Source: Streptomyces sp. NBC_00490
GTDB taxonomy: Bacteria > Actinomycetota > Actinomycetes > Streptomycetales > Streptomycetaceae
Assembly: GCF_036013645.1 (NCBI RefSeq)
Contig: NZ_CP107869.1
Span: forward strand, 4,898,001-4,962,000
DNA length: 64,000 nt
Direction of reading: 5' to 3'
In this document: positions 1 through 8,678 of the stretch, piece by piece
Layout of the letters: every line of letters starts with the position of its first letter
Position numbering within the stretch: position 1 is the first letter of the stretch
Translations under genes and position numbers: made by a program
Notes under the pieces: model-generated
What the model was told of the DNA's origin: nothing
The model's input: the letters and a program-made list of their open reading frames with translations, nothing else
Databases searched by the model: none

Positions 1-673
1 AGGCGAGGACATCGCCCTGCTCGCCGCCGACGAGGACCACCTCCACGGGCCGCACCGGCAGCCGGTCAAGCGTCCCGGGCTGCGCACGGTCGGCATCGCC
101 GTCACCCACGCCCTGGGCGCCAACGCCGGTCTGCGCTTCCTGTCCGGGTTCCTGACCTTCTTCCTGGCGTTCCTGCTGCGCGAGCATCCGCTGTCCGGGG
201 AGAGCGCCGCGGTGTCGCTGGGCATCGTGGTCGTCTCGGCCGGTGTGGGCAACGCGCTGGGCACGGCGGTGGGGGCGGCGCTGCGCCAGCGGGCTCCGGA
301 GATCATCATCGTGACGGTCGTCGCGTTCGTCCTGGGCATCGCGATCACCGCCGCGATCTTCTTCGGGGCGTTCCTGGTCGCGGTCCTCGCCGCGGTCGCC
401 GGGTTCGCGCAGGCGCTGTCCAAGCTGTGCCTGGACGCGCTGATCCAGCGGGACGTGCCCGAGCAGGTCCGTACATCGGCCTTCGCGCGCTCGGAGACCC
501 TGCTCCAGGTGTCCTGGGTGTTCGGCGGCGCCGTCGGCATCGTGATGCCCCTCAACGGCTCCCTGGGCCTGTCGGTGGCCGCCGCGATCGTCGCCGTGGG
601 CTGGCTGGCGACGGTGAAGGGCCTGCTGCGCTCGGCCCGCCACGGCAGCTCTCCCCGCGCGCGCGTGGCCTAA
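1..673 (+). CDS. MFS transporter, C-terminal part (5' end outside window)
   Basis: The reading frame is open from base 2 and ends with a TAA at 671-673, giving about 223 residues, so the start lies upstream of the window. The visible part has several long hydrophobic stretches separated by short charged loops (for example around window bases 130-180, 220-290 and 300-410). It also has an MFS-like loop ending in DVPEQVRTSAFARSETLLQ. It is best read as the second half of a major facilitator superfamily permease. The substrate cannot be told. A short gap separates it from the lipoprotein gene at 734. Confidence 0.75.
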   Translation, partial: GEDIALLAADEDHLHGPHRQPVKRPGLRTVGIAVTHALGANAGLRFLSGFLTFFLAFLLREHPLSGESAAVSLGIVVVSAGVGNALGTAVGAALRQRAPEIIIVTVVAFVLGIAITAAIFFGAFLVAVLAAVAGFAQALSKLCLDALIQRDVPEQVRTSAFARSETLLQVSWVFGGAVGIVMPLNGSLGLSVAAAIVAVGWLATVKGLLRSARHGSSPRARVA

Positions 674-733
674 CGCACGGCACGCCGCACCCCGCGTAAC
701 GGGACGGCTGGCACCGCCCTATAGCCTTCCGCC

Positions 734-1237
734 ATGACCACGATGCAATCCGCTGTGCGACGCCGCCGCGTTGTCGCCGCCGCCGGCGCCGTTTCCGCCG
801 GACTGCTCGTCCTGTCGGCGTGCGACAAGCCGACGCCGCGCGCCACCGTCACGGTCGGCAAGAACTCGGTCAGCGCCGAGGCCGAGTGCTGGGACGACGG
901 CGACAACCTGGGCCAGGAGAAGGCCACCAAGTGCGCCCTGAAGAAGGCGTCCGACTCGATCGACGTCCCGCAGAGCGAGACCCTGCGCATCGGCGTCGAC
1001 CCGGAGATCGCGGACACCGGCTGGGCGCTGTGGATCAACGGCCAGCAGGTCACCGACGTCTACACGTCGACGTACTACTCCTTCCAGGGCGTCGACCTCT
1101 TCGCCAGCCAGCAGGGTCAGGCCGCGCCGAAGCAGCTCTACATCAGCGTCGTCCAGCAGGACAAGCCCGGGTCCGCGGGAGCCAGCAAGGACTTCAAGGG
1201 CGTCTGGAACTTCAAGCTCGTCAACGACAACGCGTAA
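734..1237 (+). CDS. DUF2771-family lipoprotein
   Basis: This 167-residue protein starts with an Arg-rich n-region (residues 9-12) and a hydrophobic stretch ending in a lipobox LSAC, with Cys30 as the predicted lipidated residue. It should be an exported lipoprotein on the outer face of the membrane. The rest is a soluble domain resembling the actinobacterial DUF2771 family, which has no known function. Two further Cys residues (in AECWDD and KCALKK) could form a disulfide. It lies just upstream of mqnB in the same direction with a 14-base gap, so cotranscription is likely, but a role in menaquinone synthesis is not implied. Confidence 0.8.
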   Translation: MTTMQSAVRRRRVVAAAGAVSAGLLVLSACDKPTPRATVTVGKNSVSAEAECWDDGDNLGQEKATKCALKKASDSIDVPQSETLRIGVDPEIADTGWALWINGQQVTDVYTSTYYSFQGVDLFASQQGQAAPKQLYISVVQQDKPGSAGASKDFKGVWNFKLVNDNA

Positions 1238-1251
1238 GCGCCACGACGTCG

Positions 1252-1896
1252 ATGCGCATCCTCGTGGCCACCGCGGTCCCGGTCGAACGGGACGCGGTGG
1301 CCCGGGCGTTTGACGGGGCGCCGGTCGACGTCGTCGCCGTCGGGGTCGGTCCCGCCCGCGCCGCCGCCGCCACGGCCACCGCGCTGGCAGGCACCCCCTA
1401 CGGCCTCGTCGTCTCCGCCGGGATCGCCGGCGGTTTCCCACCCGAGGCCCCCGTGGGCTCTCTCGTCGTCGCCGACGAGATCACCGCGGCCGATCTGGGC
1501 GCCGAGACCGCCGAGGGCTTTGTCCCGGTGACCGAGCTGGGGTTCGGGACCGTCACCCACCGTCCCCCGGAAGCACTCGTACGGGACGCCGTGGCCGCCA
1601 CCGGAGCCCGCCGCGGCGCCGTGCTCACCGTCTCCACCGTGACCGGCACCGCCGCCCGCGCGGCCGCGCTCCGCGAGCGGCACCCCACCGCCCTCGCCGA
1701 GGCCATGGAGGGGTTCGGGGTCGCCGAGGCCGCCGCCCTGCACGGGGTGCCGGTGCTGGAGGTGCGGGCCGTGTCCAATCCGGTCGGGCCCCGCGACCGT
1801 GCCGCCTGGCGGATCCCGGACGCCCTCGCCGCACTGACCGACGCCTTCGGGAAGCTCGCGCCCGTACTGGAGAGTTGGAACCGACATGACCGGTGA
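1252..1896 (+). CDS. mqnB: Futalosine hydrolase MqnB
   Basis: A 214-residue nucleoside-phosphorylase-fold enzyme that would cleave futalosine to hypoxanthine plus dehypoxanthinyl futalosine in the futalosine route to menaquinone. The start MRILVATAVPVERDAV is typical of the family. The motifs GVGPARAAAATA, SAGIAGGF and EAMEGFGVAEAA match the substrate-binding segments of this fold (the last carries the conserved Met-Glu). The ATG at 1252 is preferred over the longer open frame because it gives the normal family length. Its end overlaps the start of mqnD by 11 bases, which suggests translational coupling, and the pairing of the two steps supports both assignments. Confidence 0.9.
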   Translation: MRILVATAVPVERDAVARAFDGAPVDVVAVGVGPARAAAATATALAGTPYGLVVSAGIAGGFPPEAPVGSLVVADEITAADLGAETAEGFVPVTELGFGTVTHRPPEALVRDAVAATGARRGAVLTVSTVTGTAARAAALRERHPTALAEAMEGFGVAEAAALHGVPVLEVRAVSNPVGPRDRAAWRIPDALAALTDAFGKLAPVLESWNRHDR

Positions 1897-2731
1897 CCCG
1901 ATGCAGATCGCGTACTCCCCCTGCCCCAACGACACCTTCGTCTTCGACGCCCTCGCCCACGGCCGCGTCCCCGGCGCGCCCGCGCTCGACGTGACGTTCG
2001 CGGACATCGACCTCACCAACGGCATGGCCGAGCGCGGTGAGTTCGACGTGCTGAAGGTGTCCTACGCCGTACTGCCGTACGTCCTCGACGAGTACGCGCT
2101 GCTGCCGTGCGGCGGCGCGCTGGGGCGGGGCTGCGGGCCGCTGGTGCTCACCCGTGGGCCGGGGGATCTGACGGGCCGTACCGTCGCCGTGCCCAGCGAG
2201 CGCTCCACGGCGTATCTGCTGTTCCGGCTGTGGGCCGCGGACACGATCCCCGGCGGTGTCGGCGAGATCGTCGTCATGCCGTTCCACGAGATCATGCCCG
2301 CCGTGCGGGACGGGAAGGTCGACGCGGGGCTCGTCATCCACGAGGCGCGCTTCACGTACCAGAACTACGGGCTGCACAAGCTCGCGGACATGGGCGAGCA
2401 CTGGGAGAACACCACCGGGCTGCCGATCCCGCTGGGCGCCATCATCGCCAAGCGGTCGCTGGGCGCGGAAACGCTGACGAACCTGGCCGATTCCATCCGT
2501 ACCTCGGTGCTCGCCGCCTGGGACGACCCCGAGATCTCCCGCCCGTACGTCATGGAGCACGCCCAGGAGATGGATCCCGCCGTCGCCGACCAGCACATCG
2601 GGCTGTACGTCAACGAGTTCACCCATGATCTCGGTGTCGACGGCTATGCGGCGGTGCGGGGGCTCCTCACACGTGCGGCGGCCGAGGGGCTGGTGCCGCC
2701 CCTCGGCCCGAATGCACTGGCTTTCCCTTAG
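1886..2731 (+). CDS. mqnD: 1,4-dihydroxy-6-naphthoate synthase MqnD
   Basis: A 281-residue periplasmic-binding-protein-like enzyme that converts cyclic dehypoxanthinyl futalosine to 1,4-dihydroxy-6-naphthoate, late in the futalosine pathway to menaquinone. Family hallmarks are the N-terminal AYSPCPNDTFVFDAL, the segment DVLKVSYAVLPYV, the sequence VPSERSTAYLLFRLW and the histidine in GLVIHEARFTYQ. The ATG at 1886 lies inside the end of mqnB; a second ATG (MQIAYSP) five codons on is also possible. mqnA and mqnC are not in the window. Confidence 0.93.
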   Translation: MTGDPMQIAYSPCPNDTFVFDALAHGRVPGAPALDVTFADIDLTNGMAERGEFDVLKVSYAVLPYVLDEYALLPCGGALGRGCGPLVLTRGPGDLTGRTVAVPSERSTAYLLFRLWAADTIPGGVGEIVVMPFHEIMPAVRDGKVDAGLVIHEARFTYQNYGLHKLADMGEHWENTTGLPIPLGAIIAKRSLGAETLTNLADSIRTSVLAAWDDPEISRPYVMEHAQEMDPAVADQHIGLYVNEFTHDLGVDGYAAVRGLLTRAAAEGLVPPLGPNALAFP

Positions 2732-2744
2732 AAATCCAGCAGTT

Positions 2745-3128
2745 CTATACGTCGAGCTGGTCGGCGACCGCCCGCAGCAGGCCCGCGATCTTCCCGCCGG
2801 CGGCCTTGTCGGGGTAACGGCCCCTTTCGAGCATCGGGGTGATGTTCTCGAGAAGGGTCGTCAGATCCTGGACGATCGAGGCCAGCTCGTCCGGCTTCTT
2901 ACGGGTCGCCGCCGCGACCGACGGGGTCGGATCGAGGACGACTACGGAAAGGGCCTGGTCACCGCGCTGCCCGGCGACGACCCCGAACTCCACTCGCTGG
3001 CCCGGCTTCAGGGCCTCGACTCCGGCGGGGAGGACCGAGGAATGGACGAAGACGTCACCGCCGTCGTCGCGGGAGAGAAAGCCGAAGCCCTTCTCGCTGT
3101 TGAACCACTTGACCTTGCCGGTAGGCAC
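2745..3128 (-). CDS. Cold-shock domain protein with C-terminal extension
   Basis: A 127-residue protein whose first ~65 residues are a cold-shock domain with both RNA-binding motifs visible: KGFGFLSR (RNP1) and DVFVHSSV (RNP2). The tail of about 60 residues (KKPDELASIVQDLTTLLENITPMLERG...) is predicted helical and is absent from the short CspA type. It should bind single-stranded RNA or DNA. The GTG at 3126-3128 is chosen because translation then begins PTGKVKWFNSEKG as in the family, while the upstream residues in frame are not conserved-looking. It converges with mqnD, only 13 bases apart. Confidence 0.9.
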   Translation of the reverse strand: MPTGKVKWFNSEKGFGFLSRDDGGDVFVHSSVLPAGVEALKPGQRVEFGVVAGQRGDQALSVVVLDPTPSVAAATRKKPDELASIVQDLTTLLENITPMLERGRYPDKAAGGKIAGLLRAVADQLDV

Positions 3129-3292
3129 GTCTGTTCCTCGTCCTCGTACTCGTCGGAAAACTGCTTCTGAAACGGCTCTTGATAGCACTGGGGCGGGTCG
3201 TCGGGACCCGCCGGTACCAAGGCTAATGGTCTTCAGGCCGGTGACAAGACGTCGCCCGGTTGTTCCTCCGGGCAGGGAACTACCCTGGTCCG

Positions 3293-3541
3293 GTGCGTGA
3301 CAAAACCCAAACGAATTCCGCCGCGCCCGGTGACCGACTGATCCGTGCCGGAGCCATCGTGTTCTTCATCGGTACGGTGGCCACTCTCGTCACCGTGGCC
3401 CCGCTGCTCCTCGGAACAACGCCCTTTCCGACGTACATGTTCGGACTGAGCATGCTGATGGGCGTCGGTTTCCTGCTCGCCGGCGCGGGCGTGCTCCAGT
3501 CGATCGCGGCGGGGCGGCGTCAGGCGCGGGCCGGACGGTAG
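3293..3541 (+). CDS. Small membrane protein
   Basis: This 82-residue protein has two clear hydrophobic helices (about residues 17-40 and 47-68) joined by a short loop, LGTTPFPTYMF. The N-terminus is hydrophilic and the C-terminus basic (RRQARAGR), so both ends are probably cytoplasmic. I do not recognise a function; similar small proteins are common in Streptomyces. The GTG at 3293 is preferred to the upstream in-frame start at 3260, which would add a non-conserved leader. Its 3' end overlaps the convergent HAD gene by 22 bases. Confidence 0.7.
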   Translation: MRDKTQTNSAAPGDRLIRAGAIVFFIGTVATLVTVAPLLLGTTPFPTYMFGLSMLMGVGFLLAGAGVLQSIAAGRRQARAGR

Positions 3542-4161
3542 CCGGCGAGCCAGCTGGGGAACCCGGTGAGGTCGGCGAGGACCACGTCCGCACCGGCCGC
3601 GGTCAACTCCGCCGCGCTGCACGGGCCGGTGGCCACCGCGACCGAGAGCGCCCCGGCGGTCCGGGCGCCGCGGACGTCCCCGAGGTGGTCGCCGACGTAG
3701 ACGCTCGCGCCGTGCTCGCGCAGCGCCACCGCCTTCTGCTCGGCCCACAGATCGCCGATCACCGCGTCGGGGGCGAGGCCGAGGTGCTCCACGTGCAGCT
3801 TGGCACTGGGCTCGTACTTCGCGGTCACGACGATCGCCCGCCCACCGGCCGCCCGCACCGCGGCGATCGCCTCACGAGCGCCGGCCAGGGCGGGCGACGC
3901 GGTGATCGCGATGGCCGGGTACAGCGACCGGTACAGGTCGGCCATGGCCGGGATCGCGTCCGCCGGGAACCAGTGGGCCAGCTCCTCCGCCAGCGGCGGC
4001 CCGAGCCGGGTGACCGCGAGGTCGGCGTCGATGTACGTCCCGGTCCGTTCGGACAGCTCCAGGTAGCAGGCGCGGATGCCGGGGCGGGAGTCTATGAGGG
4101 TCATGTCGAGGTCGAAGCCGACGGTCGGGGCGGAGACGGGTGCAGTGGCCATATGGGCCAT
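3520..4161 (-). CDS. HAD-family phosphatase
   Basis: A 213-residue haloacid-dehalogenase hydrolase. Motif I is FDLDMTLIDSR (nucleophile Asp in DxDxT), motif II is VVTAK, and motif IV appears as VGDHLGDVRGA, so all catalytic elements are present. The cap region lies between motifs I and II as in phosphoglycolate-phosphatase-like members. The natural substrate cannot be read from sequence. ATG codons at 4161 and 4152 are both possible; neither has a strong ribosome-binding site. It overlaps the convergent small membrane protein gene by 22 bases. Confidence 0.85.
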   Translation of the reverse strand: MAHMATAPVSAPTVGFDLDMTLIDSRPGIRACYLELSERTGTYIDADLAVTRLGPPLAEELAHWFPADAIPAMADLYRSLYPAIAITASPALAGAREAIAAVRAAGGRAIVVTAKYEPSAKLHVEHLGLAPDAVIGDLWAEQKAVALREHGASVYVGDHLGDVRGARTAGALSVAVATGPCSAAELTAAGADVVLADLTGFPSWLAGYRPARA

Positions 4162-4184
4162 TGTGCCCAGCCGGTACGACCGTC

Positions 4185-5201
4185 CTACCGCTGCCTCTGG
4201 GATCGCCAGACCAGGAAGAGGGCCGACGCGACGGCCGCGCCCCTGATCACCCACGGCCAGGTGTCGGCGATCGCGTCGCTCATGTGCCCCTTGACGATGG
4301 GGTCGCCCCAGCGGCCCTCGGAGCGCCCCCACAGCCACACGATCCCAGCGGTGAGCGCCAGGCCGGGCAGGAACATCACCGCCCACTTGGTCTCCGCCTC
4401 GGTCAACCGCCGTGAGGCGTAGGCGATGAGCCAGCCGAGGAGAAGGACGACGAGGTTGCCGAGGACCGACCCCACGACGAGGAGGCCCGCGGCGATCAGC
4501 AGGAGGGGGTTGGTCCACTTGCCCTTGGGGAGGGAGGGCAGCCGGCGGCGGCGCGTGACGGGAACCTCGTCGACGGCGGCCTCGGTCGCGGGCCCGGCTT
4601 CCGGCGCCTTCTCGACGACCGGCTTCGGCTCCTGCTCGCGCGGCGGGGGCTTGAGCAGCTCCGGGATCTCCACACCGCCGACGAACCCCGCCGGGAGGCT
4701 CTCCCCGACCCCGAACGGGGTGCTGTCCGTGCGCCACCAGTCCGGCTGGAGCGCGCTGTTCCCGATCTCGGCCTCGCTGGCGAGGTGGGGCGGCGCGGGT
4801 GCCTCGTCCACCGTCTCGGCGGGCCGCGGCTTCGGCACGGGGACGATACGGCGCAACCCCTTGGGACGGGGGGTGCCGGTGTCCCGGTCCCGCTGCGCGG
4901 GTACGGCGGTGGGGGCCGGGGCGGTCCGGGCCTGCGGTACGGCACCGGTGCCGGTCGCGTCTCCCCCGGAGGAGGTACCCCCGGCCGCGGTGACGACGTC
5001 GTCGGGGCTGCCGAGACGGGCGATGATCCGGCGCACGGCCGCGGGACTGTCCACGGGGACCTTCGCCCGGCGCCGGTCGATCTCGTTGCGCAGCTCCGAG
5101 ACCAGGCGCATCCGGGTGCCGGACGGCAACTGCCGCTGCTGGGCCACGTCCCCGACGCGGCTCAGATACTCGTAGACGACCTGGTCGCTCTCGATACCCA
5201 C
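4185..5201 (-). CDS. Membrane protein with long cytoplasmic N-terminal half
   Basis: This 338-residue protein begins with a conserved-looking helical domain (GIESDQVVYEYLSRVGDVAQ...), probably cytoplasmic, then a long Pro/Ala/Thr-rich linker. Two to four transmembrane helices follow (around residues 240-325; LLLIAAGLLVVGSVLG and WAVMFLPGLALTAGIVWLW). The early part resembles small domains found in actinobacterial membrane proteins with a helical N-terminal bundle. I do not assign a function. The GTG at 5199-5201 has a good GGAGGG ribosome-binding site five bases upstream, which decides the start against the longer open frame. It is transcribed away from the WYL-domain gene at 5355. Confidence 0.8.
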   Translation of the reverse strand: MGIESDQVVYEYLSRVGDVAQQRQLPSGTRMRLVSELRNEIDRRRAKVPVDSPAAVRRIIARLGSPDDVVTAAGGTSSGGDATGTGAVPQARTAPAPTAVPAQRDRDTGTPRPKGLRRIVPVPKPRPAETVDEAPAPPHLASEAEIGNSALQPDWWRTDSTPFGVGESLPAGFVGGVEIPELLKPPPREQEPKPVVEKAPEAGPATEAAVDEVPVTRRRRLPSLPKGKWTNPLLLIAAGLLVVGSVLGNLVVLLLGWLIAYASRRLTEAETKWAVMFLPGLALTAGIVWLWGRSEGRWGDPIVKGHMSDAIADTWPWVIRGAAVASALFLVWRSQRQR

Positions 5202-5354
5202 GAAGTCCCTCCGGGGGGCGGCGCGTTGAATCCCCGGGGATGACCGTATCGCGCGGGATGCGACCGACGTAGCCACGCGCGGTCGTGCCGTCGGCCGGCT
5301 CCCGACCCACGGACCCGCACCTCGCCGTCGCGGCCACCCGCTAACGTGGGTCGG

Positions 5355-7874
5355 ATGAGCACCTCGGCCACACCGCCCCGCTCCCTCGCAGAGGCTCTCC
5401 GCGTCCGGGACGACGCCTCACTGGGCGCGCTCCTGCGTGCCCGCCCCGATCTCATCACGCCCGTCCCCACCGACCTCACCCAGCTCGCCACGAGGGCGGG
5501 CACCCGTGCCTCGGTCGTGCGTGCTCTGGAGCGCCTGGACCGGTTCGCGTTGCAGACCGCGGAGGCGCTGGCCGTGGCGGGGGAACCGGCGTCGTACGCG
5601 GAGTTGCTGGGGCTGCTGGCGGGGGACGCCGGGGCGCCCGCCGTCGCCGGAGCGCTGCCGCGTGCCCTCGGGACCCTGCGGGAGCAGGCGCTGGTGTGGG
5701 GCGAGGACGAGCGGCTGCGGCTGGTGCGGACCGCGCGGGAGCTGCTGGCGCCCTCGCCGCAGCATCCGTCGCCGACGGGGCTCGGGCCGACGGTGCAGGA
5801 GGCCACGGCGGGGATGTCGCCGGGCCGGATCCAGGAGATCGTGGCCGCGGCCGGGCTGCCCTCGACGCACGACTCGGTGACCGCCGTCGCCGCGCTGAGC
5901 GGGCTGTTCACCGACCGCGAGCGGATGGCGGCGCTGCTCGCCGGCCTGCCGGAGGAGTCCCTGGAGGTACTGCGGCGCCTGGTGTGGGGGCCGCCGTACG
6001 GGCAGGTCACGGCGGATCCCGCGGTCCGGCTGCGGCGCCTCCTCGACGTGGGGCTGCTGCTGCCGACGGCGCCCGGGACGGTCGTACTGCCGCGGGAGGT
6101 GGCCCTGCATCTGCGCGGCGGGCTCGCGCACCGGATCACCGAACCGCTGCCGCCGGCCGTCGAGCCGGTCGCCACGCACCGTCCACAGGTGGTGGACGCG
6201 ACAGCGGCCGGACAGGCGTACACCGCGCTGGCGACGGTGGAGGAGCTGCTGAAGGACTGGGACGAGGGCGGCCCGGTGGTGCTGCGGGCCGGCGGTCTGA
6301 GCGTCCGCGACCTCAAGCGGACCGCCGTCGCCCTGGACGTGTCCGAGCCGGTCGCCGCGTTCTGGGTCGAGCTCGCCTACGCGGCCGGTCTGATCGCCTC
6401 CGACGGCGAGGCCGACGAGCGGTACGCGGCGACCCCGGCCTACGACGAGTGGCTGGAGCGGCCCTCGGCCGAACGCTGGGTGCGGCTCGCGGAGGCCTGG
6501 CTGACGGCGACCCGGACGGCCGGCCTGGTCGGCGGCCGGGACGCGAAGGACCGCACCCTGTCCGCGCTGGGCCCAGGCCTGGACCGCAGCGCCGCCCCGG
6601 AGGTACGGCACCGGGTGCTGACCCTGCTGGCAGGTCTCCCGGAGGGTGCCTCGCCGTCCGTGGAGTCCGTGCAGGCGCGGCTGCGCTGGGAACGGCCGCT
6701 GCGAGGCCCCCAGCGCGACGACGACCTGCGCTCACGGCTCACCGAGTGGACGCTGAGCGAGGCGGAACTGCTGGGAGTCACGGGACGCGGAGCGCTGTCG
6801 GCCCAGGGCCGGGCCCTGTGGGGGGCGGCACCGGCGCGGACGCCCCGCACGGAGCCGTCGGGCCCCGGCGACAAACTGCCCGTCCACCACCACACCGCGC
6901 CCCCGGCGGAGCCCCTCTCCCCGACCGAGCAGGCCGTGGCCTCAGCCGCGGCCGCCCGGATCCTCGCCCCGCTGCTGCCCGAGCCCCTGGACCATGTCCT
7001 GCTCCAGGCCGACCTCACCGCGGTGGCCCCGGGCCCGTTGCAGCGCCACCTGGCGGACGTGCTCGACGTGCTGGCGGACGTGGAGTCGAAGGGCGGGGCG
7101 ACGGTGTACCGGTTCACACCGGGCTCAGTACGCCGGGCGCTGGACGCCGGGCAAGCCGCCTCCGACCTGCACGCGTTCCTCGCCGCGCACTCCCGCACCC
7201 CGGTCCCGCAGCCGCTGACGTATCTGATCGACGACGTGGCCCGCAGACACGGCCACCTGCGCGTCGGCGCGGCCTCGGCCTATGTCCGCTGCGACGACGA
7301 CGCCCTGCTGAACGAGATCGTCGCCGACAAGCGCGCCGCCGGCCTGGGACTGCGCCGGCTGGCCCCCACGGTCCTGGCCGCCCAGGCCGAGCCGACCGTG
7401 CTCCTGGAGGGGCTGCGTCAGATGGGCTTCGCGCCGGCCGCCGAGTCCGCCGAGGGCGACGTCCTCATCGCCCGCGCCCACGCCCACCGCACCCCACCGC
7501 GCACCGCGCCGGAACCGGTCCCGGACGGCCCGCCGGTGCCGGACGCCACCCTCCTGTCGGCGGCGATCCGCGCGATCCGCGCGGGCGATCTGGCCTCCAC
7601 GACCCCGCGCAAGGAGAGCCCCGACCACGGCACCACCGGCGAGCTCCCCCGCACCAGCGCCGCCGAGACCCTCGCCACCGTGCAGGCCGCCGTCCTCACC
7701 AACGAGGCCCTGTGGATCGGCTACGTCAACGCGGAGGGCTCCGCCAGCCAGCGTGTCATCGCCCCGATCCGCGTCGAGGGCGGCTTCGTGACGGCGTACG
7801 ACCACACGGCGGACGAGGTACGGACGTATCCGTTGCACCGGATCACGGGGGTGGCGGAACTGGCGGACGACTAG
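5355..7874 (+). CDS. Helicase-associated (XPB partner) protein with C-terminal WYL domain
   Basis: An 839-residue cytoplasmic protein. The central part resembles the XPB/Ssl2-like helicase-associated domain, as in the mycobacterial protein encoded beside XPB. It has no Walker A motif or DEAD-like box, so it is not itself a helicase. The last ~55 residues (ALWIGYVNAEGSASQR..., ending in YPLHRITGVAEL) form a WYL-type ligand-binding domain, common in actinobacterial DNA-damage regulators. The XPB helicase gene follows 0.8 kb downstream in the same direction, separated by one small gene on the other strand. A shared role in DNA repair is inferred from this context. The ATG at 5355 is chosen over a GTG nine bases earlier. 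Confidence 0.8.
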   Translation: MSTSATPPRSLAEALRVRDDASLGALLRARPDLITPVPTDLTQLATRAGTRASVVRALERLDRFALQTAEALAVAGEPASYAELLGLLAGDAGAPAVAGALPRALGTLREQALVWGEDERLRLVRTARELLAPSPQHPSPTGLGPTVQEATAGMSPGRIQEIVAAAGLPSTHDSVTAVAALSGLFTDRERMAALLAGLPEESLEVLRRLVWGPPYGQVTADPAVRLRRLLDVGLLLPTAPGTVVLPREVALHLRGGLAHRITEPLPPAVEPVATHRPQVVDATAAGQAYTALATVEELLKDWDEGGPVVLRAGGLSVRDLKRTAVALDVSEPVAAFWVELAYAAGLIASDGEADERYAATPAYDEWLERPSAERWVRLAEAWLTATRTAGLVGGRDAKDRTLSALGPGLDRSAAPEVRHRVLTLLAGLPEGASPSVESVQARLRWERPLRGPQRDDDLRSRLTEWTLSEAELLGVTGRGALSAQGRALWGAAPARTPRTEPSGPGDKLPVHHHTAPPAEPLSPTEQAVASAAAARILAPLLPEPLDHVLLQADLTAVAPGPLQRHLADVLDVLADVESKGGATVYRFTPGSVRRALDAGQAASDLHAFLAAHSRTPVPQPLTYLIDDVARRHGHLRVGAASAYVRCDDDALLNEIVADKRAAGLGLRRLAPTVLAAQAEPTVLLEGLRQMGFAPAAESAEGDVLIARAHAHRTPPRTAPEPVPDGPPVPDATLLSAAIRAIRAGDLASTTPRKESPDHGTTGELPRTSAAETLATVQAAVLTNEALWIGYVNAEGSASQRVIAPIRVEGGFVTAYDHTADEVRTYPLHRITGVAELADD

Positions 7875-7899
7875 CCATGGAAGGCGGCGCGGCCGCTCC

Positions 7900-7980
7900 T
7901 CCAGGGGCGGGGCTGTATCGATTTGCGGCTCCGCCGCGTGGGCGCGACCAGCCACGACGGCGCCGCGGACAAACAGCCGA
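7900..7980. repeat. Streptomyces-type GC-rich intergenic repeat
   Basis: The gap between the WYL-domain gene and the next gene holds GGGGC, GCGGCTCCGCCGC and GCGCGACCAGCCACGACGG elements. The last is shared in part with the repeat copy at 36833-36870 (GCGCGACCAGCCAC). Arms such as GCGGC/GCCGC could form a hairpin and act as a transcription stop between convergent genes. Confidence 0.5.
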
Positions 7981-7982
7981 CC

Positions 7983-8531
7983 TCAGCAGTCGCCGATCGG
8001 GGCGTCCTCCGGGAGGCCGAAGTACGTGCGGGCCTCCGCCTCCAGGCCCGCTGACGACATGGGGTCCTCCGTCTCGGACTCGGCGAAGAAACCGAAGTGG
8101 GTCTTCGTCCACTCCGCGTTGCCGGCGCCGTCCGGCGGCTCCTCCCGGGAGACGACCCGGTAGCCGTCGTCCGGGCCCCGTTCCAGCCGCACCACCTGCG
8201 GGTACCGCCCGCCACCGCACTCCAGCAGCACCTGGTCGCGCGCCCCGTACTCCATGCACAGGGTGTTGACGCCCGCCCGCACCCGCCCGTCGTGCTCGGC
8301 CAGTTCGAGGGCCTCCGCCCGGCAGAACCACCGCGCCCCGATCCCCGGCACCGTCTCCCCGTACCCGCTCCCCCGCGAGTCCGCCGCGAGCCGCGCCTCG
8401 ATCACCGGCCGCACCTCGCCCCACAGCCGCCCGTCCACCCCCGGCGGCCACATCACCCAGGTGCCCGTGCCCACCAGCACCAGCACGGCCCCCACCCCGG
8501 TCGCCCAGCCGCGCACCGACAACCCCGTCAT
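7983..8531 (-). CDS. Membrane-anchored hypothetical protein
   Basis: A 182-residue protein with one N-terminal hydrophobic segment (residues about 9-28, VGAVLVLVGTGTWVMW), which is either an uncleaved signal anchor or a signal peptide. The rest is hydrophilic and probably outside the cell. It contains four Cys residues (RWFCRAEA, NTLCMEYG, LLECGGG and the last residue), which may form disulfides. I do not recognise the family. It lies between the XPB-associated gene and the XPB gene but on the opposite strand, and diverges from XPB. Confidence 0.65.
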   Translation of the reverse strand: MTGLSVRGWATGVGAVLVLVGTGTWVMWPPGVDGRLWGEVRPVIEARLAADSRGSGYGETVPGIGARWFCRAEALELAEHDGRVRAGVNTLCMEYGARDQVLLECGGGRYPQVVRLERGPDDGYRVVSREEPPDGAGNAEWTKTHFGFFAESETEDPMSSAGLEAEARTYFGLPEDAPIGDC

Positions 8532-8678
8532 GCCCCCACCCTCCGCACATCGCGCCCGGTGCGCTGCTCGCCCGGTCAGACGGCCGACGGTGGCGCAGGG
8601 TTGCCCAGGACGGGCCCGTCGCATCGGCGCGCGGTACGGCACACTGGAGGTTTGGCCGTGCCGAAGGGAAGTGCGTAG

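Noticed and set aside
820..1251. Continuation of the mqnB frame upstream of 1252
   Set aside because: It is the shifted translation of the DUF2771 gene; Arg-rich sequence with no domain.
3520..5337. Single long open frame on the minus strand joining the HAD gene to the membrane-protein region
   Set aside because: It is a chance run-through; the two genes are in different frames and have their own starts.
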